From positions 7,850 through 21,988 of the forward strand of contig PLTK01000207.1 of the NCBI GenBank assembly GCA_003164415.1: DNA of 14,139 nt. Reading direction: 5' to 3'. The translations under genes were made by a program, and so were the position numbers. The DNA comes from Methanobacterium sp. Its GTDB lineage: Archaea > Methanobacteriota > Methanobacteria > Methanobacteriales > Methanobacteriaceae. Under the pieces are notes generated by a model. It made no database searches, had not been told where the DNA came from, and was given only the letters and a program-made list of their open reading frames with translations. Positions 7,488-13,992 of the stretch are shown in pieces (position 1 is the first letter of the stretch; every line of letters starts with the position of its first letter).

Positions 7488-7657
7488 TTTTTATCACCTA
7501 CTGATAATTTATTTTTTTCATCAGATAACTAGCAGTTTAAATTATACTCAAAAAATTTATAAATTTTCAATGCTATAAAGTATAATAAAGATGTAATAAG
7601 TTGAAAAATAAATTAATATTTAAGAGTTTTAGTAGAACTTCTATGGAGGGAAAATAA

Positions 7658-7732
7658 ACGAACAGAATCATATACTATCTGATTGTTATAATCTTCATAA
7701 TTCTGGTATTAAGATTATTAGGACTTTTATAA
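7658..7732 (+). CDS. Possible 24-residue membrane peptide with non-standard start
   Basis: A strong GGAGGG (7645-7650) is followed 7 bases later by ACG and then an open frame NRIIYYLIVIIFIILVLRLL ending GLL and TAA. The peptide would be a single hydrophobic helix with an Arg near each end, resembling short one-helix membrane proteins that are common but poorly named in bacteria and archaea. There is no ATG, GTG or TTG at the right place: the ATG at 7643 is in this frame but meets TAA four codons later. Either ACG is used, or an ATG has mutated and the gene is dead, in line with other losses nearby. Confidence 0.35.
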   Translation, partial: TNRIIYYLIVIIFIILVLRLLGLL

Positions 7733-7846
7733 GGTTAAATGAATAATTTTTGACGATTGGATTAAAGTATGATGTGATATAAACATTAAATAAATAAATA
7801 GTGATAATTATAAATTTATCTTAAATTCATAGGAGGAACATATTTT

Positions 7847-8365
7847 ATGGATGTATTAATAGATTATCATAAAGATGTGCAAGGAAAAGAGGTAATAGAC
7901 AGGTTAGGTAATGTCCTTGGTAAAGTTAATAACATATCATGGGACAAATCAACTAAAGAGATAAAATTTTTTGAGATAGGTACAGGCGGAATAATGGAAA
8001 TGCTAGGCAGGGGAGAGAAGAAAATTTTACCCTTCGATATTATAGAAACTATTGGAGACAAAATATTAATAAAAACAGAAAACACAGAGTTTACAAACTA
8101 TGATATTTCTAATATTAAGAAAGTTGCAGTTGTTAAAGACAGTTCCAAGGATAAAGATATTCCTGTAGTTGTGAACAAATCAGAGGATAAAAATCATTCT
8201 ATTGTTACACATACCTCCAGAATAAAGGATATTTCTAAGATTAAAGATTTTTCTATGAAGAAGGATACAAATAATGTTGAGAATGTTGAAAAGAATGATA
8301 ACAACACAGATATCGATGATATTGAAGACACAATTGAAGATTTTAGAATAAGAAACAGCTTTTAA
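7847..8365 (+). CDS. PRC-barrel domain protein with charged C-terminal tail
   Basis: Residues 1-90 read as a PRC-barrel, a small beta-barrel found in photosynthetic reaction centre H subunits, RimM and many archaeal stand-alone proteins thought to bind RNA or proteins. Visible features are GKEVIDRLGNVLGKVNNISW (residues 13-32), then LPFDIIETIGDKILIK (61-76). Residues from about 95 to 172 are low-complexity, rich in Lys, Asp and Asn, with recurring KD/KI steps (KDISKIKDFSMKKD), and probably disordered. AGGAGG sits 10 bases before the ATG (7831-7836), one of the strongest sites in the window. No signal peptide, so cytoplasmic. A GATATAAACA element near 7775 is the best-placed TATA candidate. 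The tail is unusual for a family in which most archaeal members are only 80-100 residues. Confidence 0.8.
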   Translation: MDVLIDYHKDVQGKEVIDRLGNVLGKVNNISWDKSTKEIKFFEIGTGGIMEMLGRGEKKILPFDIIETIGDKILIKTENTEFTNYDISNIKKVAVVKDSSKDKDIPVVVNKSEDKNHSIVTHTSRIKDISKIKDFSMKKDTNNVENVEKNDNNTDIDDIEDTIEDFRIRNSF

Positions 8366-8394
8366 TTTAAATTTTTTTTTGTTAATATTTTTTT
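8366..8394 (+). terminator. Oligo-T terminator after the PRC-barrel gene
   Basis: Nine T (8372-8380) and seven T (8388-8394) follow within 30 bases of the stop codon. T-tracts of this kind are sufficient for termination by archaeal RNA polymerase; no strong stem is seen. Confidence 0.5.
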
Positions 8395-8428
8395 AAATAA
8401 AAATTTGGAAAAAAATAGAAAAGAAAAA

Positions 8429-8494
8429 TTAAGATAGCTCTTTTACAGCTAACTCAATATCAGATGCATAAACAGTCACTCTACCAGCATTTGT
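8429..8494 (-). pseudogene. C-terminal remnant of an archaeal histone
   Basis: Read on the minus strand, 21 codons before a TAA encode TNAGRVTVYASDIELAVKEL followed by S. This closely resembles the end of HMf/HMt-type histones, where the pattern is HAGR-TV-A-DIELAVK: the second loop and last helix of the histone fold. A stop codon (TAA, 8495-8497) precedes it in frame and the upstream bases do not continue the histone in any frame; instead the plus-strand zinc-ribbon wreck begins 27 bases away. The first two thirds of the gene have therefore been lost, probably in a deletion whose edge is near 8495. Recognition is by a short but characteristic stretch. Confidence 0.7.
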
Positions 8495-8523
8495 TTATGA
8501 TGATCTAAATATGGGAGAATTTG

Positions 8524-8728
8524 ATGAAAATGTCTAAAATTATTCCATGTCCAAACTGTGGATCCCCGAAAAAGTTAAATATACAATCCTAATACCCAGG
8601 TATGGGAAAGTTCATGGAAATGTTCAAAATGTGGTTACCAAGGCCCTGTTGTAATTGAAGAGGGTAATTTAGAAAAACAAATTAAAACCCTTAAAAAATG
8701 GATAAATTGCATAAAAAAAAACATTTAA
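8524..8728 (+). pseudogene. Zinc-ribbon protein gene with two frameshifts
   Basis: GGGAGA precedes ATG 8524 by 5 bases and the frame starts MKMSKIIPCPNCGSPK. It is interrupted at an A-run (8569-8573). The next frame reads VKYTI, and another shift around 8590 leads to NTQVWESSWKCSKCGYQGPV, then VIEEGNLEKQIKTLKKW and a lysine-rich end at 8728. Restoring one base at each site gives about 68 residues with CPNC and CSKC, a four-cysteine zinc ribbon of the kind seen in small methanogen proteins and transcription-associated factors. Both lesions look like single-base losses beside short homopolymers, so sequencing error is a real alternative to decay; the decayed neighbour at 8429-8494 favours decay. 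Confidence 0.7.
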
Positions 8729-8884
8729 ATGAAAATTAATGTAAAATAGGCAGTTATATGGACTTAATAGTAAAAATGTGAAATAATAAATGATTTAAAA
8801 AAAGTTTTGGAAAATTAAACTTGATGATTAATATTTTGAGTATTAAAAGTGTATACCCAAACTTGGTTATTTTCCTTTAGTCCA

Positions 8885-9205
8885 TTACCATGTTGTTGTT
8901 TTAATTAATTCTACTAATTCTAAAGATTCTTCGTCTAAATATTTTAATAATTCATCTACAGGTTGTTTAAACCAGTTATCAAGGTCATTAACTTGCTCTT
9001 GGTTTAAATCATAGTGATTATTTAAAAAGGTGTAGTGTAAAGGAATTAGATCTTTTATTGTTTTGTTACTCTTTAAAAAAATAGGGTCTTCTAATTGTGA
9101 CAGAATAAAATCCGTGTTTAAATCCTGTAATAATGGTTTGGCTGATAAATTTATAAATTCCATTCTTAGACCTTTTGGTGTTGTTCTAACTCTAATGTCA
9201 ATCAT
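8885..9205 (-). CDS. Hypothetical protein, 106 residues
   Basis: I do not recognise this protein. It begins MIDIRVRTTPKGLRMEFINL, with a strand-like N-terminus, followed by a mainly helical, acidic body containing LDNWFKQPVDELLKYLDEE (about 75-93) and ending TTTW. No signal peptide, membrane helix or metal site is visible. AGGGGA lies 7 bases before the ATG on the minus strand, and TTATATGATAAAATATAAT upstream (9219-9237) offers TATA-like boxes. It is divergent from the plus-strand gene at 9620, with a long AT-rich gap between them. Clear start signals and uninterrupted codons support a real gene. Confidence 0.65.
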   Translation of the reverse strand: MIDIRVRTTPKGLRMEFINLSAKPLLQDLNTDFILSQLEDPIFLKSNKTIKDLIPLHYTFLNNHYDLNQEQVNDLDNWFKQPVDELLKYLDEESLELVELIKTTTW

Positions 9206-9619
9206 AATGATTCCCCTGATTATTATATTTTATCATATAATTATAACATATCCTTTAATCAATTAAATATTAACTAAATACTTACTTAATTGTTTATAGT
9301 CTTAATCAGTTCTACATGTTGTATTTATATTGATAATTTAAGACCACAAATGAATAATTTTGTACTTTAAATTTATAATTTATTAACTTATTTATCTGTT
9401 TTGAGGATAATAAATAATTCTTCTATCCATCCCATTATCATTACTCCATTTGTTATAGGTTATGGTATTAATAGAATAATATTTTGATTTGTGGATATAG
9501 AGGTTTTTTTTTGAATTTTTTAGTAAATTTCAACCTTTATATATAGCTGAATAGAAGAGTTAATCCAATATGCTGATCAAAGATAAAACAAACAGAACAT
9601 AATATTTTGTAGTGATAAA
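9206..9619. other. AT-rich divergent intergenic region
   Basis: It separates the minus-strand gene at 8885-9205 from the plus-strand gene at 9620. The minus strand holds a short frame ending MIMGWIEELFIILKTDK (about 9400-9450) that could be the tail of a lost gene, but there is no ribosome binding site and no family match. The clear functional element is the TATA box listed at 9536-9546. I see nothing else. Confidence 0.5.
9536..9546 (+). promoter_or_regulatory. Archaeal TATA box
   Basis: TTTATATATAG is close to the canonical methanogen TATA box. It lies 74-84 bases before the ATG at 9620, so transcription should begin near 9570 and give a leader of about 50 bases. Confidence 0.6.
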
Positions 9620-10108
9620 ATGGATGAAGAAATAAAAAAAAGATTTCCAAAAGAATTTAGCATATTCGAAGTTAATAATTCATTAATACAAGAACCAACA
9701 GGTCTAAATGATATTTGTGCACCATTAGGGATAGGATTGCCAGATACATATAAAAGAATGGAAAAAGAGAGATATTCCTTCCCAAAAATTGAAGATATAC
9801 AGAAACGTATAGATATCCTAAAAACAAATGAAAATGTTGATCATGACCTCATTGAACTTTTAGAGGAAATGAAAAAAGCTTCAGAGGTTCAAATCAGAGT
9901 AGACTCTGACCCTATGGAAGAGATCAAAGATTTTAAAAGTATTGAGGATATTGTAAGAACTGAACAAGATTCTTTTATAAAAGGAATTAGACAAACATTA
10001 TCTAAAGAATCTATACAGATAATTAATAGAGAAATCGAATTAAATCCGGTAATATTTAGATCAAAATATCCGGAATTATTTGATTATATGATAACACTTA
10101 AAGATTAA
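9620..10108 (+). CDS. Hypothetical acidic helical protein, 162 residues
   Basis: I do not recognise this protein. It is soluble, strongly charged and mostly helical, with a short, more conserved-looking early part EPTGLNDICAPLGIGLPDTY (about 26-45) and a middle KIEDIQKRIDILK followed by LIELLEEMKKA that could form a coiled coil (56-88). It ends in SKYPELFDYMITLKD. There is no signal peptide, membrane segment or metal motif. The ATG at 9620 has only a weak upstream GTGAT, but a good TATA box precedes it and an oligo-T run follows its stop, so it appears to be a complete single-gene transcription unit. Confidence 0.7.
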   Translation: MDEEIKKRFPKEFSIFEVNNSLIQEPTGLNDICAPLGIGLPDTYKRMEKERYSFPKIEDIQKRIDILKTNENVDHDLIELLEEMKKASEVQIRVDSDPMEEIKDFKSIEDIVRTEQDSFIKGIRQTLSKESIQIINREIELNPVIFRSKYPELFDYMITLKD

Positions 10109-10115
10109 TAAAATA

Positions 10116-10123
10116 TTTTTTTT
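10116..10123 (+). terminator. Oligo-T tract after the 162-residue gene
   Basis: Eight consecutive T begin 8 bases after the stop codon, followed by another T-rich stretch; this fits archaeal T-tract termination. Confidence 0.45.
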
Positions 10124-10198
10124 AAATTTTTATTTAAATAATAAAATATATTAAATTGTCCATACTGTGCCATATTTCGCTAATAAAAACGGTTAATT

Positions 10199-10207
10199 AA
10201 AAAAAAA
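10199..10207 (-). terminator. Oligo-T tract (minus) after the beta-propeller gene
   Basis: Nine A on the plus strand give a nine-U run in the minus-strand transcript, 46 bases beyond the stop at 10253. It converges with the plus-strand terminator at 10116. Confidence 0.45.
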
Positions 10208-10252
10208 GAAGATAAGATAGGTTAATTTAGATTTCAGCTCTTTTTATATTAT

Positions 10253-11269
10253 TTATGCTACTTTGCTTACTTTTCCAGTAACCAGATCTTTTCGGTATAT
10301 ATAGAAGTTACCTGCTGCATTTTCCTGTGACCAGACAATTGTATTACCCGAAATAATTGGATTGAACTGTACTTGGTTAGTTGAATAGACCTTACTAGTC
10401 ACTCCAGTAGCTATATTTTTCACATATGCAATACCATCAAGTCCACCTTGTTGCCAAACCACCTTGTTTCCATATAAAGATGGAGTCCACTGTTCATCAT
10501 CTGATGGGTATACTTTGCTTACAGTTCCAGTGTTTAGGTCTTTGATGTAGATAAGGAAGTTTGCATCAGAATCCTGTTGCCAGACAACTTTTGTACCGGA
10601 TATACTGGGATAATATAAACCATATTTTGTTGATACCACCTGGCTAAATGTTCCGGTTAAAATATTTTTCTCAACAATTGTGTTGACACTTTTTGTGCTT
10701 TCTATCCATACAACCCTTGTACCGTCTATTGAGGGATTATATTGGTCTGATGACGATACTTTTAGCTTTCCAACATATCCACTAGCAATATTTTTCTCAT
10801 AGATGGCTCCTTTAGTTCCATCGTATTGACTCCAAACAATTCGTGTACCTGAAATTTTAGGATCGTACTGATTTTGAGTTGATGCATGTACTATACTAAC
10901 TAATCCGGACAATACATTTTTCATATATATATTTGCGATGCCCTTTGAAGACAGTTGTTCCCAGACAATTCGTGTACCTGAAATAGCTGGAGCATATTGA
11001 TCATAGTTGGAAGCATAAACTTTACCAACAAATCCGGATGCTATATTTTTCTCATAAATAGCTGAATGGTTATGTGAATCTTTCTGTACCCACACAATTC
11101 TACTTCCACTTACAGCAGGATTATTTTGATTAACTGTTGCAGCCACCGTCGCATTAAGCTTAGCTACTACTGTATGGTTGATCTGTACTGTTGCAGCAGA
11201 TGCTGTTCCTGCTCCAATAAAACAAAAAAGACATAATATTGCTGTTAATAATATTATTTTACTCTGCAA
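10253..11269 (-). CDS. Secreted seven-repeat beta-propeller protein
   Basis: An N-terminal signal peptide (hydrophobic core IILLTAILCLFCFIGAG, likely cut after ASA near residue 25) sends this 338-residue protein across the membrane. The rest is seven copies of a 41-43 residue unit with the pattern P-x-ISG-xx-(I/V)VW-x-(Q/E); the tryptophans are at about 60, 103, 146, 188, 230, 272 and 313. Such TolB/WD40-like repeats build a seven-bladed propeller used for binding at the cell surface. No wall-binding repeat or C-terminal anchor is seen, so it may be released or held by partners. I chose TTG at 11269 because GGAGG lies 8 bases upstream; an in-frame TTG at 11284 would overlap that site. Repeats 1-2 and 3-4 are unusually alike. 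Ligand is unknown. Confidence 0.85.
   Translation of the reverse strand: MQSKIILLTAILCLFCFIGAGTASAATVQINHTVVAKLNATVAATVNQNNPAVSGSRIVWVQKDSHNHSAIYEKNIASGFVGKVYASNYDQYAPAISGTRIVWEQLSSKGIANIYMKNVLSGLVSIVHASTQNQYDPKISGTRIVWSQYDGTKGAIYEKNIASGYVGKLKVSSSDQYNPSIDGTRVVWIESTKSVNTIVEKNILTGTFSQVVSTKYGLYYPSISGTKVVWQQDSDANFLIYIKDLNTGTVSKVYPSDDEQWTPSLYGNKVVWQQGGLDGIAYVKNIATGVTSKVYSTNQVQFNPIISGNTIVWSQENAAGNFYIYRKDLVTGKVSKVA
10836..10984 (-). repeat. Direct DNA repeats inside the propeller gene
   Basis: ACAATTCGTGTACCTGAAAT occurs exactly at 10836-10855 and 10965-10984, 129 bases (three times 43 codons divided by the repeat length, i.e. one blade) apart. It encodes ISGTRIV in blades 2 and 3. Identity at synonymous positions points to recent duplication or gene conversion between blades. 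Confidence 0.75.
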
Positions 11270-11284
11270 ATTTTTAACCTCCAA

Positions 11285-11646
11285 ATTTCACTTTTTTAAT
11301 TAAAAATTTAATTCAAATACCATGTTTTCCTAATAAAAAACTTAAATTGATTATTAACTTAAATTTTATAGTTATTAAGTACTTTGAAATAATCCTAATA
11401 AATTGTATATTAATATTCTTTACATAACCAGATATTAGCTTAAAAAAATGAATTAAAAGAATTTCAGGTGTTTGATTTATAAATATTGTTCTAAAGCATA
11501 ATCTTAAGATTTGAATCGTGAATAAAAAAAAATACAATTTTTATTTATTAAACCAAATGTCTATTTAACTAAAAATAAAATAATATTAATGTACAATTAA
11601 ACATAAGCCATAAAAAAATGGTCCAAAAGATAAATACCTAAAAAAA
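11285..11646. other. AT-rich intergenic region upstream of the propeller gene
   Basis: This region precedes the minus-strand propeller gene and should carry its promoter. A minus-strand frame (11313-11537) encodes a Phe/Ile/Leu/Lys-rich sequence with no ribosome binding site and looks like random AT-rich coding. The right end, from about 11600, runs into the open frame of the inverted gene fragment at 11647. I see no RNA or repeat. Confidence 0.5.
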
Positions 11647-11715
11647 ATTGATAAGCTCATAATAGCCGCTGAGGATGCTCTCAAGCAGGGTCTCGAAGTA
11701 TGGTTATCTCCAACT
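11647..11715 (+). pseudogene. Internal fragment of a TIM-barrel-like protein (plus strand)
   Basis: The plus strand encodes IDKLIIAAEDALKQGLEVWL followed by SPT. From memory, this matches the region about 50-75 residues into a family that begins with KGV-YDV and contains NDLHCNAVRI then GQDI-RL--AAE-AL-QGLEVWLSP, a probable TIM-barrel fold of uncertain function found in actinobacteria and some archaea. The N-terminal part of the same family lies immediately to the right but on the opposite strand, so this piece has been inverted relative to it. No start codon context exists and the frame runs into unrelated residues after SPT. Confidence 0.6.
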
Positions 11716-11820
11716 GTGTATCTGAAGATCTCGATTTATTATCTCTGGATCAAATATTGGCCGCCAGTTACCGCTCATCACTCTCCTAACATCATAAGTA
11801 ACTCCTTTTCGTTTAATCAT
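11704..11820 (-). pseudogene. N-terminal fragment of the same TIM-barrel-like protein (minus strand)
   Basis: The minus strand has a perfect AGGAGGT 8 bases before ATG 11820, then 38 codons: MIKRKGVTYDVRRVMSGNW, RPIFDPEIINRDLQ, then a non-family tail IHSWR and a stop. The first 34 residues match the beginning of the family described for the adjacent plus-strand fragment; the expected continuation (a short NDLHCNA-type segment, then the DKLIIAAE part) is not downstream but inverted beside it. The junction lies near 11713-11722. The intact start signals show it was once an expressed minus-strand gene. Confidence 0.65.
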
Positions 11821-11907
11821 TTAGTTCTACCTCCTCTTATTCTTAGCTTGAAAGTAGAAAAACTATTCCTAAAGTACAGGTTATTAAAGGACGAAATAGT
11901 TTTAATG

Positions 11908-12036
11908 TTAATATGTACATCCAGAAAGAGTAGTTGCTATCAAAGCAAGAGAAAATCCTAAAATGGAAATTATTCCTATCCCGTCTATTTGACGATGGAC
12001 ACGTCTAGAATTAGGGATGGTTTTTAGATAATTCAA
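11908..12036 (-). pseudogene. Fragment of a DHA2-type MFS transporter
   Basis: Reading the minus strand from 12036 gives YLKTIPNSRRVHRQID followed by GIGIISILGFSLALIATTL and SGCTY, then a stop. This matches the segment after transmembrane helix 6 of 14-helix drug antiporters, where a polar loop ending in D-x-x-G leads into helix 7. The intact transporter in this window has YILPKSVKNRKILFDWYGLI at the same place. A stop codon precedes the fragment. Beyond its end, another frame reads LYFRNSFSTFKL (to about 11840), similar to a loop later in such transporters, so part of the gene between has been lost. Confidence 0.55.
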
Positions 12037-12085
12037 CTATGGATTATATATAATTTAAATTTATTGTTAAACAAATATTGCTAGT

Positions 12086-12811
12086 TCAACAAGATTTAGA
12101 ACTACCTTTAATTCCCGCATAAACTGCGAATTCGAAACATTTGAAATAGCAATCCACATCACTGTATCCTATCTCTTTCAACCAGTCGCATTGAGTTGTA
12201 ACTGGTAGGAGTATATTTTCTAATTGATCTGGTCGATTCAAATGTTCTTCCATTAACTCGGTTTTATTCTGGTTTTTACCTTCCTTCTCTAATTTTGTAT
12301 GTTGTGTATCAACAATAAGTTCGTTGAAAAGAGAATTTCCAAATTTAGATGTGCTTGCAACATGTTCCATGTTTATGAATATTCCATCGGGTTTTAATAT
12401 GTTAAATATTTCTTCAAACAATTCGTATTTCCTTCCGTTTTTCAGATGGTGAATTGCATAACCACTTACAACCACTTCAGGTTTATTAGTAACAGTATCT
12501 TGCCAATTACTGTTTGATAAATCGGATTGAATAATTTTCTGATTATTGAAATGTTTCATCCTAATTTTCGCAGCATCAAGCATACTAGGTGAATAATCGA
12601 GCAATAATCCATTCGCATCAGAATATTTATTTAGTATAGTATTTGCAAGAATTCCATCCCCACAACCTAGGTCGATAAAATTATTGACAGTTGATTGGGA
12701 TTTTGAAATTAAACGGAGCAATATATCATGTTGTTCTGTTTGAAAAGGTCTTGCTTCTCTTGTTTTTGATAAAAAATTATCAACAATTGAGGGGTTCTTC
12801 CAAGCATTCAT
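12086..12811 (-). CDS. Class I SAM-dependent methyltransferase
   Basis: This 241-residue cytoplasmic protein has the Rossmann-like methyltransferase order: motif I FIDLGCGDG (45-53) binding S-adenosylmethionine, the acidic end of strand 2 LLLDYSPSML (69-78, Asp72), QSDLS (95-99), motif IV VVVSGYAIHHL (113-123), and ILKPDGIFINME (138-149) after helix D. The HHL after motif IV is common in UbiE/Methyltransf_25-type small-molecule enzymes. The C-terminal 80 residues, with RPDQLENILLPVTTQCDWLK, form the substrate cap and do not reveal the substrate. GGTGA lies 4 bases before the ATG at 12811 and a near-perfect TATA box is placed further up. It stands alone between broken genes. Confidence 0.85.
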   Translation of the reverse strand: MNAWKNPSIVDNFLSKTREARPFQTEQHDILLRLISKSQSTVNNFIDLGCGDGILANTILNKYSDANGLLLDYSPSMLDAAKIRMKHFNNQKIIQSDLSNSNWQDTVTNKPEVVVSGYAIHHLKNGRKYELFEEIFNILKPDGIFINMEHVASTSKFGNSLFNELIVDTQHTKLEKEGKNQNKTELMEEHLNRPDQLENILLPVTTQCDWLKEIGYSDVDCYFKCFEFAVYAGIKGSSKSC

Positions 12812-13118
12812 TTATTCACCTTTTATTTTCTATTTGAATTTAAATTCTAATTTTCTATTCATATATAAAGTTCAAGTATATGGATTTATGGGTATCTGTT
12901 CTATCTATAAACTTCGATGAAATAATTTAATTAATGCCTGTAATTTAGATTGATTACCAAAATTAAAGATATACAATATTATATTATAACAATATACTGA
13001 AATGTAGTACAATATAATATCTTTTTTTAAATTTATGATGGAAGTATTTAAATGGTATCAATTCTGTAATTATTCACAATCTTAAATTTTATTAAATTTT
13101 GACATGGGAGGCAGAATA
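12812..13118. other. Divergent intergenic region with AT repeats
   Basis: Between the methyltransferase and the broken peptidase gene. Apart from the TATA box at 12860-12869, TACAATAT-type words recur at about 12972 and 13008 (ATACAATATTATATT and GTACAATATAATATC), and TATTTAAATGG near 13046 could serve the peptidase gene. GGGAGG (13106-13111) is the latter's ribosome binding site. No gene is seen. Confidence 0.45.
12860..12869 (-). promoter_or_regulatory. Archaeal TATA box for the methyltransferase gene
   Basis: The minus strand reads TTTATATATG about 49-58 bases before the ATG at 12811, placing the transcription start near 12840 and giving a leader of about 29 bases that contains the GGTGA ribosome binding site. 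Confidence 0.6.
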
Positions 13119-13992
13119 ATGAACTGGAAATTATTATTACCAGCATTATTGATGTTAGATATAGCATTAATTATGAATTTTGGCGGTGTAGCAGCAGCCA
13201 ACTCAACAAATACAAGTTTAAATTCCAATAATTCCACTTTAGATCAACTCAACAAAACACATCAACTACAACATTAAAGACTGCAACAACAAGTATGTTA
13301 TCAACACCGATAAAATCAAGTGGAACAACATCAGTTAACACATATGGTTTATCATAAGCTCAAATTAAGGATGGTCTCAACAGGGTACAAAATTTCTATG
13401 TTAATAACGATAGATTACCAAATTATGTAAGTTATGGTACTACAGAAATACCTATAGTAACCTTCCAGGAAATCTTATCTTCGCAAGGATTAAAAATAGA
13501 TACATGGGTTACTGTTAAAAATTTAGTATATTACTATCAAACAACAAGTTACACATGCGGTCCGTCTTCATTGAAGATGGTTTTATCAAATTACGGAATG
13601 AATCTCAGCGAGATGGGACTGGCATCTTATGGAGATTCAAACTCTGAAATCAGTACCACAAATGCTGGTATGTTAAATGCAGTTAAAGATGTGAATCTAA
13701 AGTACGGAACCAAATTTACTGCATGGGATTCGAGTTTTACTTCGGTGGGTTGGACAGGTCTTGAAAAATATATAGCAAATAACGAACCTGTAATTTTACA
13801 TATAAAATCATTTTTAGATGCTGATTCCGAACATTATGTGGTTTTAACAGGAATAAATTTCAGATCAGGACTTGCACAGATAGCAGATCCATCTTATGGT
13901 TCAGAACTATATCCTTAAGTGCTTTAGAATGCCGAATTAATTGGATTTCTTCAACTGGACGAAGTTCAACACCCTTGATATTTGTAACCTAA
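13119..13992 (+). pseudogene. Secreted C39-like peptidase with pseudomurein-binding repeat, broken
   Basis: GGGAGG precedes ATG 13119 by 7 bases. The first frame encodes a signal peptide (LLLPALLMLDIALIMNFGG, AAA) and an Asn/Ser/Thr linker, stopping at 13275. A one-base shift between 13225 and 13275 leads to STTTLKTATTSM and, after an in-frame TAA at 13355, to AQIKDGLNRVQNFYVNND then RLPNYVSYG, which reads as a pseudomurein-binding repeat. The peptidase domain follows: SYTCGPSSLKMV (Cys codon 13556), SEHYVVLTGI (His 13832) and IADPSYG (Asp 13886). A second shift near 13905 restores ISLSALECRINWISSTGR and a stop at 13990. Intact relatives bind the Methanobacteriales wall and act as cysteine endopeptidases, perhaps in wall turnover or autolysis. 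Two shifts plus a stop argue against read error. Confidence 0.8.

Noticed and set aside
11313..11537. Minus-strand open frame of 74 codons
   Set aside because: Biased to Phe, Ile, Leu and Lys, no ribosome binding site, no motif; likely chance in AT-rich sequence.
11716..11961. Plus-strand open frame of 81 codons
   Set aside because: It runs antisense across the minus-strand gene fragments that have family resemblance, and lacks its own start signals.
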